Positions 32,748 through 42,471 of a stretch of 64,000 nt of DNA are shown here, piece after piece; position 1 is the first letter of the stretch; each line of letters begins with the position of its first letter. The stretch covers positions 620,001 through 684,000 of the forward strand of contig JAFLCG010000001.1 of NCBI GenBank assembly GCA_017303635.1, given 5' to 3'. The stretch comes from Anaerolineae bacterium. GTDB taxonomy: Bacteria > Chloroflexota > Anaerolineae > Aggregatilineales > Phototrophicaceae. Below the pieces are notes generated by a model. That model had not been told where the DNA came from. It did not search any database and worked only from the letters and a program-made list of their open reading frames with translations. Position numbers and translations under genes: made by a program.

Positions 32748-34805
32748 CTAAGGTGATAGCAGTTCGATGGCAAGCAAAGAATAGAGGTTAAAAGCAGATA
32801 CGGTCAGCGAGACGTTGTCACTGTGCTGGGTGAAGGCTAGCGGTTGCCTTGGCTCCTGTTCAAACGCGAGTTGGTAGATGGTTCTGACGGGCCGCGTGGT
32901 GCGTAGGCGCAGCGCGATGGGTTTATGCTGAGGCTGCATCTGGTAATCGATTAAGTGCACAATGAGCCGATTGGCGTCCTGCGCCCGCACTTCAATTGCC
33001 AAGCCTTCGGGCGCATCTGTTTCGATTTGTAGCGTGCCCCCAGATATCCAACGTAAAGCTGCATGGAACGCGCGGCTATTGAGCGGCATTTCCCAGCGCT
33101 CGGTTCCGAAACGGTACGGCATTTCGCCTAATACGCCGGCATACTCGGATGGCCGTTGAGTTTGGATTGCTGGAATGAACGCTGCACGTCCCGCGTCGAC
33201 TTGTGTCTGACTGAATCCGTCTGCGGTCACAATCTGTAGGCGCGGTGCTTCCCATAGATCGCCCGCGAGATAACGCACGTTTTCATTGTAGAGATCGAGG
33301 AGACCCGGCTGCGGACGCTGGCGGCGGTATTCATCCCACAGGCCTGTCAGTTCGGTCGCGAGCATTCCACCTCCGCCTTGTACAAACGCGCGGATCTGTG
33401 CGATCTGCTTGTCGCTCAGGCATTCGACGTTGGGCAGCACGAGGACGCGCCAGCGGGAGAGATCTTCTAGATCGGCATCGTAGATAATATCAAAGGGAAT
33501 TCCGCCTTGAATGAGCATTTGCTCGGCGAGAATGACGCTGCGCTGAGCGGAGGTCGAATTGAAGGCGAGCGTGTTCTGAGACCGCAGTATCGCAATTTCG
33601 GCGGCAGATTGTGCGCACTTGAACCAGTCAATGTGGCAGCGAAACCACTCCAGCGCCGACTGCTTAACCGTATAGAAGGCTTCCTCACGTAGCAGCGGCG
33701 TACCGATCATGCCGATAGACTGCGGCTGAAAAACCATGGCCTGGGCGAGTGACAACCTGAGTTCGTCTGCGCTGCGTCCGCGCTGATAGGAGAACACGCG
33801 ACTGCCCAAACGCTCCCCGATTTTGAACTCCCGAATGCGCGAAATGAGCACGCCGTCGTCGCGCCAACCCGCCCAGTGATCATCTTCCGTCCACAGCGCG
33901 TCGATGTGTGGCGCCAGCGACGGGAGATCGAAGCCCCAGTAGTAAGCATTGTTGTAGCCGATGGGGATCAGCGAGTTGATCTCCATCGCTACCTGTGGAT
34001 TGAGATGGTAAATGAATGTCCGCAAGCGCCGCGCGATCTCCATCAGCTTGGCGTTCCTGTACCAGATCCATTCCTGAACGATCGGATCTTTGACCGGGTT
34101 GAACGCCTCAAGCGGCGCGTCGTAGGGTTGATATGCAGGTGGGCGGAGGTTCTCGACAAAACGATGTCCAAACCGTTCCATCGCTGAGACATCATCCGGA
34201 TAGCGCGCCCGTAGGAAGCGGGTGAAGTCGGCTTGGCAATGGTCGCAGTGACAGGCCCAGTTTTCGTGCCCCAACCAAAACCCGTCAAAGTGGATGAGAT
34301 CGACCCTAAAGTCGTCAATCGCCAGTTTGACCAGCGACTCGATGTAGATGAGGTGATCTTCCGCGTTAGGACATGCGCCATTCCGGTAGACCTGATGCAG
34401 CACAACCGGCAGCGTCCCGTTGGAGGTGCGGCCAATCCACCCAGCAGCATCCGGTTGATTGTACAGCAGCGTTTCTGAAACGACCGTGTCATAGCGTATA
34501 TATACGCTGGTACGCAGCCCGTGCGCGCGTAGACGCGCGATCCAGTCGCGCGTCATGGCAATATCGTCGGCTTCAGCGGTCAGGCCGAAACCCTTATCGA
34601 AGTGCGTAATGACGAGATTTGCGCCCGCCTCTTTGATCGCGCGGATCGCCTCGTCACTGTGTTCGCGGGCGTAGCGTTCGGTCTCATCCGTTGCTTGGCC
34701 GCCCCGCCGTCGGCGAAAGATCAGCGGCTCCCAATGGCCAACGAAGATCAGCGGCTCGTTGATCCAGTCGGGGCGTGGAAAGGTTGGCGCAAACGGGTTA
34801 CGCAT
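32748..34805 (-). CDS. GHL6/GH42-like glycoside hydrolase with trimerisation-type domain
   Basis: The 685-residue protein has an N-terminal TIM barrel (about 50-390; HFDKGFGL, DLIHFDGFWLGHENW, CHCDHCQADF, MEINSLIPIG, ALWTEDDHW), resembling hypothetical glycosyl hydrolase family 6 and family 42 enzymes. Acid candidates are Asp in LIHFDG and Glu in WTEDDH. A GATase-like/beta-galactosidase-trimerisation domain follows (about 430-560, WRVLVLPNVECLSD, VQGGGGMLATE), then a beta-sandwich. There is no signal peptide, so it should act on imported oligosaccharide. It overlaps the dehydrogenase gene by 8 bp. Confidence 0.65.
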   Translation of the reverse strand: MRNPFAPTFPRPDWINEPLIFVGHWEPLIFRRRRGGQATDETERYAREHSDEAIRAIKEAGANLVITHFDKGFGLTAEADDIAMTRDWIARLRAHGLRTSVYIRYDTVVSETLLYNQPDAAGWIGRTSNGTLPVVLHQVYRNGACPNAEDHLIYIESLVKLAIDDFRVDLIHFDGFWLGHENWACHCDHCQADFTRFLRARYPDDVSAMERFGHRFVENLRPPAYQPYDAPLEAFNPVKDPIVQEWIWYRNAKLMEIARRLRTFIYHLNPQVAMEINSLIPIGYNNAYYWGFDLPSLAPHIDALWTEDDHWAGWRDDGVLISRIREFKIGERLGSRVFSYQRGRSADELRLSLAQAMVFQPQSIGMIGTPLLREEAFYTVKQSALEWFRCHIDWFKCAQSAAEIAILRSQNTLAFNSTSAQRSVILAEQMLIQGGIPFDIIYDADLEDLSRWRVLVLPNVECLSDKQIAQIRAFVQGGGGMLATELTGLWDEYRRQRPQPGLLDLYNENVRYLAGDLWEAPRLQIVTADGFSQTQVDAGRAAFIPAIQTQRPSEYAGVLGEMPYRFGTERWEMPLNSRAFHAALRWISGGTLQIETDAPEGLAIEVRAQDANRLIVHLIDYQMQPQHKPIALRLRTTRPVRTIYQLAFEQEPRQPLAFTQHSDNVSLTVSAFNLYSLLAIELLSP

Positions 34806-35901
34806 CCAGCATCCCCTTCATCAAGCCGAGCGGGAGTGGTGCGGGTTGCTGGGCGGTGCTCTGCAAGAAGATATGCTGATTGTTGAGCGATGCTTCTTCC
34901 ATCGCTTCCATAATGTCGAGCGCATGGTAAGCGAGTTCGCCGCTGGCGCGGTGTGGTCTGCCGCTCTGGATGGCATAGGCCATATCGGCTGGGCCGATAC
35001 CGCGCTGTACGGTCGGGTCATGCGTGAGTGGGACACTCAGCCATTGATCCTGACCCGCACGGCGGACTTTGACTTCACCGCCAAAACCGTTGGGGTCGGG
35101 CACACTGATCGAGCCTTCTGAGCCGTAAATTTCGATGCGTGGCAGATTATTCGACCAAACATCAAAGCTGGCGATGAGCGTCGCAACGACGCCATTGGTG
35201 AAATCGAGCACACCCGCCACATGAGTCGGGACTTCGACCGGAATGCGACGTCCGCGGTTGCCTTCACTCGCGGCGATGCGTTCGGCAAAGGATTTCTGCG
35301 CTGAGGCAGTGACACGGCGCACCGGACCGAGAAGGTGCAGCAGCGCCGTGATGTAGTACGGCCCCATGTCGAACAGGGGGCCGCCGCCTTTTTGATAGAA
35401 GAAGTCTGGGTTGGGATGCCAGCCCTCAGGCCCACGACCGGCGACAAACGCGGTCGCCACCACTGGTTGGCCGATCCAGCCGTCGTCGATCAGTTTGCGC
35501 GCGGTCTGCAATCCACCGCCGAGAAAGGTATCCGGTGCAGCGCCGACACGTATGCTTGCTGCGTCCGCCGCCTTGAGGATTGCTTGTCCTTCGGCGCGGG
35601 TAATGCCAAGCGGCTTCTCGTTGTAGACGTGTTTGCCTGCCGCAATCGCTGCCAACGCGACCTGAGCATGCGCTTTTGGCGGTGTCAGGTTGATGACTAG
35701 ATCGATGCTTGGGTCGGTGAGGAGTTCATCAACTGTGAGCACTCGCGGGATTTTGAATTCGGTAGCTTTTACCTCGGCGCGCTGTCGATCCACATCGGCG
35801 CAGGCGGCGACATTGAGGATGTCAAATTGGCGGCAGCCGTCCGCATATGCCCACAGAATGCCGCCCGTCCCGATAATTCCGACATTAAGCACTCTTACCA
35901 T
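34798..35901 (-). CDS. Gfo/Idh/MocA family sugar oxidoreductase
   Basis: The 367-residue protein starts at ATG 35901 (MVRVLNVGIIGTGGI, Rossmann motif GxGxxG near residue 10); an upstream in-frame ATG at 35976 would lack the correct N-terminus. The EKPLG motif (HVYNEKPLGITRAEGQ) and GGGPLFDMGPYYI are diagnostic of the family. It oxidises or reduces a sugar hydroxyl with NAD(P). Next to a xylose-isomerase-like protein and GH4, it fits a keto-sugar glycoside route in which oxidation weakens the glycosidic bond. Confidence 0.85.
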   Translation of the reverse strand: MVRVLNVGIIGTGGILWAYADGCRQFDILNVAACADVDRQRAEVKATEFKIPRVLTVDELLTDPSIDLVINLTPPKAHAQVALAAIAAGKHVYNEKPLGITRAEGQAILKAADAASIRVGAAPDTFLGGGLQTARKLIDDGWIGQPVVATAFVAGRGPEGWHPNPDFFYQKGGGPLFDMGPYYITALLHLLGPVRRVTASAQKSFAERIAASEGNRGRRIPVEVPTHVAGVLDFTNGVVATLIASFDVWSNNLPRIEIYGSEGSISVPDPNGFGGEVKVRRAGQDQWLSVPLTHDPTVQRGIGPADMAYAIQSGRPHRASGELAYHALDIMEAMEEASLNNQHIFLQSTAQQPAPLPLGLMKGMLDA

Positions 35902-36646
35902 GACCCAACCCCTTACGGACAAGATACTGGAAACTCTGGTCGACGGCATCGAGCATATCGGTGGCGCAGTGGTCAAGTTCGACGACTAGCCATTCGGCGG
36001 CGATCGCCGCGTTGACGACGGCGGGAATATTCATTACGCCTTGACCTAACGCCACCTGTGGCGGTTCGATGGCGGCGGGGCCGTCTTTGACGTGCAGCAG
36101 ATTCACGCGGTCGCCCAGTTGGCGGACGATGGCGGCGGGATCGATGCCGGCGGTCTGAACCCAATAAGCATCGATTTCAAACTTGATGGACGGGTCGAGT
36201 AGTTCGAGCATGATCTCATAGACATAACGCCCGTCAGCGGCGCGTTCGTACTCCATCCAGTGATTGTGAATGCTCAAAGTGTAGCCCTGCCGCCGCGCAG
36301 TTTCCGCGCCCCGGTTGTAGGCGTCACACGTTGCCTCAATGAGACCGAGATTGTCGAAATTGCCGAGGCCGCGTCCGGTGACAAGCCGCTCCACGCCGAA
36401 CCGCTGCGCAAATTCGATCACAGGCTGCTCATCTGCGCCGAAGGGGGAGGGTACATGTGCGCAGGGGACTTTTAGCCCTAGTTCGCGCAGTCGGCGCTCG
36501 GCATGTTCCTGACTCGCGCCGGGAATTCCATAGATCAGTTCCATACCAGCGTAACCGATATGGGCGACACGATCCATCGTCGCGTCGAAGTCCTGCGCCA
36601 GATCCTCACGGATGGCGTACATCTGCACTGCAATAGGCAAACTCAT
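35885..36646 (-). CDS. Sugar phosphate isomerase/epimerase (xylose isomerase-like TIM barrel)
   Basis: The 253-residue protein has the AP_endonuc_2 plan: YAIREDLAQDFDATMDRVAHI at the N-terminus, GMELIYGIPG, SIHNHWMEYE with a metal His, KFEIDAYWVQTAG with Glu and Asp, NLLHVKDG, and VVELDHC. These supply a metal site for aldose/ketose isomerisation, epimerisation or keto-sugar beta-elimination. It overlaps the dehydrogenase gene by 17 bp, which suggests they work on the same intermediate. Confidence 0.8.
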   Translation of the reverse strand: MSLPIAVQMYAIREDLAQDFDATMDRVAHIGYAGMELIYGIPGASQEHAERRLRELGLKVPCAHVPSPFGADEQPVIEFAQRFGVERLVTGRGLGNFDNLGLIEATCDAYNRGAETARRQGYTLSIHNHWMEYERAADGRYVYEIMLELLDPSIKFEIDAYWVQTAGIDPAAIVRQLGDRVNLLHVKDGPAAIEPPQVALGQGVMNIPAVVNAAIAAEWLVVELDHCATDMLDAVDQSFQYLVRKGLGHGKSA

Positions 36647-36655
36647 GGTGTCACT

Positions 36656-37957
36656 TCATTTCTGAAATTGAGGAAGATAAGGACGATGCACCTCAAGCAG
36701 TTCAGCGAGGATAACCTCGGCCTGCTGCGCGGAGTTTACAACCGGGTCAAGCAGCAGCGCCTGCAGTGCCGCGTGATGGTCGCCGTGTACACCAGCTTCG
36801 ACCACGCGATCAATAATGCTGACCTGTGTACGCGCTAGCGCCGCGATCGGCTCTGGGAGCGCGCCAATACTTACGCCATGTATGCCGTTCGCATCGACTA
36901 CCGCCGGGACCTCGACAATCGCTCCGTCCGGCAGGTTGGTGATAAAGCCTTGGTTTGGGATATTGACCGAGATTTCGTACTGATGCGTGTTCTGGAGCAT
37001 GCCGACGATGATCGGGATGGCGCGTTCGCCGGAACCGCCGTCGATCAGCGCTGCGACACCGTCTTGTCCTGACGTCCAGCGGACAATCTGCTCGCGGAAT
37101 TCAGCGGACTCGCGATCAATCCGGTCAAACGGATAGCCTTCCAGTCCACAAAATTCCCACGCATAACCGATATACTCGCCTACGTGATCGTCGGACGGGA
37201 GCGGCCAATAGCCGAATTGATCCATCAGGTAGCGACTGAGTCGCAGTGTGTGGCCGAATTCGGCTTCGATGGTTTCAGCGCGCGCGTGGATACCTTCACG
37301 GAACGATGGATACAGATCTTCGCTTGTATCCCGGTGGCGTAAACTCAGAACCCAACTGAAGTGATTGAGACCACCGGCCAGGGGATCGATCTCGTCGCTC
37401 GGGATGCCAATGGTCAGGCTGACGACGCGCCGCATCATGTCGATGCCATGGCACAGACCGACAAACCTTAGATTGGTGTACCGGTTGAGCGCCTGACACA
37501 GGCGTCCTTCTGGATTGGTGAAGTTGATGACGAAGGCGTTTGGGCTGATCGCTTCGATGTCACGGGCGATGTCGAGCAGGATCGGGATATTGCGCATAGC
37601 ATGGAATAAACCGCCGGGGCCGCCATTTTCGCCGAGCACCTGTTTGACACCATGCTTGAGCGGAATGTGGAAGTCGTGCCGCCACAGCTCATTGCGTTTG
37701 ACCGCCACCGAGATAATGACAAATTCTGCGCCGATCAGCGCCGCACGCCGATCGGTGGTGCTTTCGATGTGATAAGGATTCCCGGCTTCCGTGTTCAGCC
37801 GTTCTGCGAACCGGGTCATCATGGCAAGCGTGTCCGGGTTGATGTCCACCAGTGTGATGGTGCTGCCGCGCAGGGCGTCACGCGCATGGAACAAATCACG
37901 AAAAGTCGCGTAGCCGAAGGCATAACTTCCGGCACCGATGAGGATAATTCTGGTCAT
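36656..37957 (-). CDS. GH4 family NAD- and Mn-dependent glycosidase
   Basis: The 433-residue enzyme begins with the Rossmann motif ILIGAGSYAFG and has GH4 signatures: VDINPDTLAMM, GENGGPGGLFHAMRNIPI, VINFTNPEGRLC, the metal Cys-His in FVGLCHGID, and GLNHFSW. GH4 enzymes cleave alpha or beta glycosides by C3 oxidation, elimination and re-reduction, and need no classical acid pair. The GLCHG Cys and His of GLNHF form the Mn site. Specificity (galactoside, glucoside, glucuronide) cannot be read. It sits ten bases before the isomerase gene in the operon. Confidence 0.85.
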   Translation of the reverse strand: MTRIILIGAGSYAFGYATFRDLFHARDALRGSTITLVDINPDTLAMMTRFAERLNTEAGNPYHIESTTDRRAALIGAEFVIISVAVKRNELWRHDFHIPLKHGVKQVLGENGGPGGLFHAMRNIPILLDIARDIEAISPNAFVINFTNPEGRLCQALNRYTNLRFVGLCHGIDMMRRVVSLTIGIPSDEIDPLAGGLNHFSWVLSLRHRDTSEDLYPSFREGIHARAETIEAEFGHTLRLSRYLMDQFGYWPLPSDDHVGEYIGYAWEFCGLEGYPFDRIDRESAEFREQIVRWTSGQDGVAALIDGGSGERAIPIIVGMLQNTHQYEISVNIPNQGFITNLPDGAIVEVPAVVDANGIHGVSIGALPEPIAALARTQVSIIDRVVEAGVHGDHHAALQALLLDPVVNSAQQAEVILAELLEVHRPYLPQFQK

Positions 37958-37980
37958 GAGTCAGGTTTCCTTTGGCGCGG

Positions 37981-39006
37981 TTACGTCCAGTGGCATAGTT
38001 CGCGGAACGCCGACCACGCCGGATCAGCGTAAAATCGGTGCCCTCCGTCGCCGACGATCAAGCGGCAGTGGTGCGGAGCTTCAGCGGCGGCGTAAATTTG
38101 TTCGATGGTCGCGTAAGCATGCTCCACGCCCGCCAGTGGGAAGGCAATATCGTTTTTCCCTGCCACAACGATCAGCGGGCGCGGTGCGATCAACCCCGCG
38201 AGATCGCCAATATCGAAGAAGTTGAGCATCCCAGGCAGATAATGATCTTCGCAGTGATCGTGTCGTCCGAGCGAGTAGCGTGCTGAACACACGTAGGCGG
38301 CGGGAATGGTGGCGCTGATCCGCGGGTCGAGGCAGGCGGCAAAATAGGCGATGGTGCCGCCTGTCGAGTCGCCTACGGTCACGATACGCGTGACATCGAC
38401 GGCGGGGAAGTTTTGCATGGCGTCCACGGCGCGCATGACATCCCACACGCGTTCGCCAAGCAGCGTGCGCCCGAGGAGCAGGGCGGTCAACATGGCATGG
38501 TGACAGGGACGTTCCACCCCATGCCGGAATTCTTCCGGGCGCTGATCTTTGCGCACTCCAAACGCGCGCTGCTCAAGGACCAGCGCCGCGAAGCCCATGC
38601 GCACCGCCTGCAAGGCGTAATCGCGATCTTCCGCGATGCTGGCCGCATCACCGGGGTAGAGCGCACGTCCAAGCGAGATGTGCATCCCGCTGGTGTGTCC
38701 CTGTAAGGCGATTACTACGGGGTAAGGGGTGTTCCCAACAGGCGGTAGCAGAAGATGTGCCGGAACCCGTGCGTTCGATTCTGCCAGAAATGTGAATTCG
38801 ATCTCATGGTACTCAGCAAAATCCCGCTCGGCGACGATGGCGATCTCCAGATCACATCGATCGGGTAGCACACCGATCATCGCGTGCAGCCTTTCGTCCA
38901 CTTCGGTACGCCATGCGGCGAAATCACGGGTGGGATCAAAGGCGAGGCGGCATGGCGCGGTGTCAATCAATGGGAAGTGAACGTCTTCGGGCGCGAGCTG
39001 ATGCAT
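37981..39006 (-). CDS. Alpha/beta hydrolase, acetyl-esterase/dienelactone-hydrolase type
   Basis: The 341-residue protein shows the nucleophile elbow TVGDSTGGTIAYF (Ser near residue 215), an oxyanion segment VVIALQGHTSG, and a late Asp and His (VAGKNDIAFP, GDGGHRF). No signal peptide is present, so the enzyme is cytoplasmic. Position between the importer permease and GH4 suggests removal of acetyl or other ester groups from the imported glycan. It lies four bases after the permease stop. Confidence 0.75.
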   Translation of the reverse strand: MHQLAPEDVHFPLIDTAPCRLAFDPTRDFAAWRTEVDERLHAMIGVLPDRCDLEIAIVAERDFAEYHEIEFTFLAESNARVPAHLLLPPVGNTPYPVVIALQGHTSGMHISLGRALYPGDAASIAEDRDYALQAVRMGFAALVLEQRAFGVRKDQRPEEFRHGVERPCHHAMLTALLLGRTLLGERVWDVMRAVDAMQNFPAVDVTRIVTVGDSTGGTIAYFAACLDPRISATIPAAYVCSARYSLGRHDHCEDHYLPGMLNFFDIGDLAGLIAPRPLIVVAGKNDIAFPLAGVEHAYATIEQIYAAAEAPHHCRLIVGDGGHRFYADPAWSAFRELCHWT

Positions 39007-39009
39007 GGT

Positions 39010-39906
39010 CTAACCTTTCACTGCACCGATGGTGATACCTTCGGTTAGGCGGCTCTGGAAAATGACGTAAACGATCAGCGTTGGGATCAATATGATGACG
39101 AACCCGGCGAACATCGCGCCCCAGTCGGTGGCGTATTTCGCCTGCTGCAAAATGTTAACGGTGCCGAGCGGCAGTGTTTTGAGATTATTGTCCGAAATGG
39201 TGATCAGCGCCCAAAAGAACTCATTCCAAATTCCAAGGAAGTTGAACACGCCCACGGTGACTAGACCGCTGCGTGACAGGGGCAGCATGATCTTCCAGAA
39301 TACGGTGAAGAGCGATGCGCCATCGACGATGGCGGCTTCTTCAAGTTCTTTGGGCAGCGTTTTGAAGAATGAATGCAGGAAGAAAACAGTGAACGGCAGC
39401 CCGTTCGCGGTGTATTGAATGATCAATACCCAGTAGGTGTCGAGCGTGCCAAGCGATCGATGAAGAAACCACGCCGGAATATACGAGAGAAACCCGGGGA
39501 TCATCATGCCGGACAAAAACACGAAGTAGAGCACCCGATTGCCGGGAAAGTCATACCGGGCCAGCGCATATGATATCATGCTGCCGAGCGTCATCACGCA
39601 GAGCAGCGTCGCTGCGGTGACTATCACGCTGTTCAGCGTGTAAATCCCGGCGTTCATGCGCGTCCATGCATTGACATAATTGGCGAACTGCATCTCAATC
39701 GGCAATCCCCACGGCGAATTAAAGATTTCGCGACTGGTTTTAAACGAGGTGAAAACCGTCCACAGAATTGGGAAGGCGACGGTGACGAAATACGCCCACA
39801 TCAATCCCTGTGCAATAGTCCAGCCAAGTCTTCCACTGAGTCTTCCGATCAGCCCAGAACGCGGCTTTGTCTGCTTCAGGGTAAAGAGCGTGTTTGTTGC
39901 AGCCAT
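39010..39906 (-). CDS. Carbohydrate ABC transporter permease (MalG/UgpE type)
   Basis: The 298-residue CUT1-family permease has six predicted membrane segments and the EAA loop ELEEAAIVDGASLFTVFWKI at about 195-215. An N-terminal tail of about 25 polar residues precedes the first helix. It partners the permease encoded immediately upstream (18-base gap). The ATPase is absent from the operon, so a shared MsiK-like ATPase elsewhere in the host must energise it. Confidence 0.85.
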   Translation of the reverse strand: MAATNTLFTLKQTKPRSGLIGRLSGRLGWTIAQGLMWAYFVTVAFPILWTVFTSFKTSREIFNSPWGLPIEMQFANYVNAWTRMNAGIYTLNSVIVTAATLLCVMTLGSMISYALARYDFPGNRVLYFVFLSGMMIPGFLSYIPAWFLHRSLGTLDTYWVLIIQYTANGLPFTVFFLHSFFKTLPKELEEAAIVDGASLFTVFWKIMLPLSRSGLVTVGVFNFLGIWNEFFWALITISDNNLKTLPLGTVNILQQAKYATDWGAMFAGFVIILIPTLIVYVIFQSRLTEGITIGAVKG

Positions 39907-39923
39907 AACTGTGTTTTCTCAGC

Positions 39924-40844
39924 TTAGTATTGAACGCTTTCGCGCCGTAGGAAGATGTAAGTCAGGATCGTGAGGATCAGCGTGACTACGAAGATGAACA
40001 CGACGATTGCGGCCGCATAGCCCCAGTTGCGCGCATCGAAGGCCTGCCAGTAGTAGTAGTTCAAAATCAAATCGGAATGCTTTTGCGAGGTGCGGTCAAA
40101 CAGCACGTAGGTGAGTGCAAAACCACTGAGTGCGCCGATCACCTGAAAGACGAGCACAGTGCGAATAGTTTCCCAGATGAGCGGCAGCGTGACCGACCAG
40201 AAGATGCGCATGCGTCCTGCCCCGTCGACGACGGCTGCTTCAAAATACTCTTTGGGAATATTCTGAATCGCCGCCAAGAACAGCAGCATGAACCAGCCAA
40301 TGCCACCCCACATGCTGATCATACCGACGGTATAGAGGCCGAGGCGCGCCCCCGGCATTTCGTATTGCAGGCTTAACCACGGCAGTGCCAAGTTGCTTAG
40401 ACCGGCGGCGTTCAACGAGTTATTGAGCAGACCGAAGCTGGGGTTCAGTACCATGCTCCATAGCATGGCGACAGCGGGCAGCGCGAGAATGTTGGGAAAG
40501 AAGAATGTCACACGAAAGACGCGATGACCGCGTGGCTTCTGGTTGATAATTGCCGCCGCAATGAGTCCAACCGCCACGGTCAGCAGCGCAAATGCGAATA
40601 GAAATAGGTTATGGGTCAGGTACAAGCGCACATTATAGAAATCGGTGGCGTCAGTCAGTTCTCGAAAGAAACGCGTATAATTATCCAGACCGATATACGT
40701 CATAGTGCCAGACATCCCCGTCCAGCGGAAGAAGCTGATCAGAATGCCGCTCACCGAAGGATACACATTAAAGATCAGGTACAGAAGCAGCCCCGGCACA
40801 ATAAACACTGTGAGCAGCAGTCTTTTCTCTCGCTTATACATCAT
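39924..40844 (-). CDS. Carbohydrate ABC transporter permease (MalF/UgpA type)
   Basis: The 306-residue CUT1-family permease has six membrane segments, and the EAA loop EYFEAAVVDGAGRMRIFWSV at about 200-220. The start reads MMYKREKRLLL. It follows the binding-protein gene after an 83-bp gap with a strong hairpin that may lower its expression relative to the binding protein. Confidence 0.85.
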   Translation of the reverse strand: MMYKREKRLLLTVFIVPGLLLYLIFNVYPSVSGILISFFRWTGMSGTMTYIGLDNYTRFFRELTDATDFYNVRLYLTHNLFLFAFALLTVAVGLIAAAIINQKPRGHRVFRVTFFFPNILALPAVAMLWSMVLNPSFGLLNNSLNAAGLSNLALPWLSLQYEMPGARLGLYTVGMISMWGGIGWFMLLFLAAIQNIPKEYFEAAVVDGAGRMRIFWSVTLPLIWETIRTVLVFQVIGALSGFALTYVLFDRTSQKHSDLILNYYYWQAFDARNWGYAAAIVVFIFVVTLILTILTYIFLRRESVQY

Positions 40845-40882
40845 TATGGTCTAGGTAGCTCCCAACTAAACAGAAGTTTGAG

Positions 40883-40909
40883 GGTGAACCGCCCAGACGG
40901 CGGCTCACC
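40883..40909 (-). promoter_or_regulatory. Intercistronic hairpin between binding-protein and permease genes
   Basis: Arms GGTGAACCGCC (40883-40893) and GGCGGCTCACC (40899-40909) pair over 11 bases with one mismatch and a 5-base loop. This kind of hairpin after an ABC binding-protein gene commonly stabilises its mRNA or partly terminates transcription, giving excess binding protein over permease. That role is inferred here. Confidence 0.55.
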
Positions 40910-40927
40910 TTGATTATGCTGCGGAAT

Positions 40928-42382
40928 CTACTGGCAATACGTCTGTTTGACGATATCCGGGTTGCTACGGGTTTCTTCCGCCGCACGTTCCAGATTCGCC
41001 AGATAGTCAATGGCGCTGATGCGACTCCACAGCATATCGCCGAAGTTGTCGCCAAATACGCGGCCAACATCCGGATAATCTGTCGCGCGTGAGAAGATGT
41101 AATTGCCTTCGGCACGTTCAATCGCATCTGTGATCGAGACTGTGTACGGGTTCGGCGAATCAACGGCGGCACCGACCAATGGCAGCGGCGAACCGATGTT
41201 CTCAGCCCAGAACGCCGCGCTTTCCGGCGAATAGAACATGCGCATCAGCTCCATGCCCCACAGCGGATTGGTGCCGTTGCCGATCTGCATGTCGGCTGCG
41301 CCAAGCGATGCCTGGATGGCATGCGCGAAACCACGCGCGTCACTTGGTGCTGGCACTGCCGAGAAGCGCATGTCGAAGCCTTCTGGCGTTGTCGAACGCT
41401 GTTCGTTTTGCAACCATGAACCGTTGGGGATCATCGCCGCAAGCCCATCGACGAAAACCTGCTGCGATCCGGTATGATCGAGAGCATCCGAACCGGGGTA
41501 AACCCAGCCGTTCGCGAAGATTTGCTGTGTCTGTTCGATTGCCCACAGGTAAGCCGGGTCATTGAACGCGCCCGGTTCCAGGTTTTCACGCGCGCACCAT
41601 GTCTCGTCGCCGGCCTTCATGTACATCAACGGCACCGTCACCCAAGAATAATAGGTAGGATAGATACCTGCATACGTCCACGGTGCGACCACTTCGGCGA
41701 TCTCCGCCTGCAGCTCCATGAACTCTTCCCAGGTCAGGGTGTCCGGACGCGGCCAGCCGTGTTCTTCGAACATTGTCGCATTGTAGAAAATGCCGTAGGT
41801 GAACTGTGTCTGCGGGAAGTTCCATTGGTGATCGGTACGGCCTTCATTGGCCGACAGCAGCGCACCATCCACAAACAGATCGCCGAGGCGCTGATCACTA
41901 TAGGCACCGTAGCCTTCAATGTCGAGCAGGATATCGCCGGGGATGACGAGGTTTTCTTCAACGCCCACATCCCAGTCACCGCCCCATGCGCCGAGGGTAT
42001 AGAACATGAAGTCGGGGACTTCACCGGCGATGATACGTGGTTGCATCACTTCCCAGATGCTCGGATCAAACGTGACTTCAATCTGCACGCCGGGGTGCTC
42101 GCGTTCCATCAGTTCGACGATCACGTTCGCCCATTCTTCGCCGAAGCCGCCGCGGAAGAGAGTCATGGTCAACGGTTCCGTCGGCGGCTCGCCGAGGATC
42201 TCGTACCATTCTTCCTGCGTGATCATCGTGCCCAGTTCATGGTCAGTGGGCAGACGTCCCCACTGTTCCTGATTACGGACCCAGCTCATATCTTCTTCTT
42301 GCGCAAACACGCTGGAACCCAGCGCGAGCGTGAGTACGATGGCCAAAATGACGAATAAACCGAGACGCTGTTTCTTGTTCAC
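40928..42382 (-). CDS. Carbohydrate ABC transporter substrate-binding protein (family 1)
   Basis: The 484-residue protein has a signal peptide (MNKKQRLGLFVILAIVLTLA, cleavage near SVFAQE) and no lipobox Cys. The mature part is a family-1 solute-binding protein: TMTLFRGGFGEEWANV, IEVTFDPSIWEVM, TLTWEEFMELQ, and MIPNGSWLQNEQ. It delivers an oligosaccharide to the two permeases encoded downstream. It is large for the family, suggesting an oligosaccharide ligand. The gene is preceded by a 90-bp gap (42383-42471) that may contain an internal promoter. Confidence 0.85.
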   Translation of the reverse strand: MNKKQRLGLFVILAIVLTLALGSSVFAQEEDMSWVRNQEQWGRLPTDHELGTMITQEEWYEILGEPPTEPLTMTLFRGGFGEEWANVIVELMEREHPGVQIEVTFDPSIWEVMQPRIIAGEVPDFMFYTLGAWGGDWDVGVEENLVIPGDILLDIEGYGAYSDQRLGDLFVDGALLSANEGRTDHQWNFPQTQFTYGIFYNATMFEEHGWPRPDTLTWEEFMELQAEIAEVVAPWTYAGIYPTYYSWVTVPLMYMKAGDETWCARENLEPGAFNDPAYLWAIEQTQQIFANGWVYPGSDALDHTGSQQVFVDGLAAMIPNGSWLQNEQRSTTPEGFDMRFSAVPAPSDARGFAHAIQASLGAADMQIGNGTNPLWGMELMRMFYSPESAAFWAENIGSPLPLVGAAVDSPNPYTVSITDAIERAEGNYIFSRATDYPDVGRVFGDNFGDMLWSRISAIDYLANLERAAEETRSNPDIVKQTYCQ

Positions 42383-42471
42383 TGTGTTTTCCCTTCGATA
42401 CTGCTTAAATGGCGATATCTGTTTCTGTGTCCATTCGTAATCTGCTGGCGTTTTGACCTCCTCTTACCTCT

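Noticed and set aside
41474..42358. A 294-codon plus-strand frame
   Set aside because: Antisense to the sugar-binding-protein gene, which has a clear signal peptide and family motifs.
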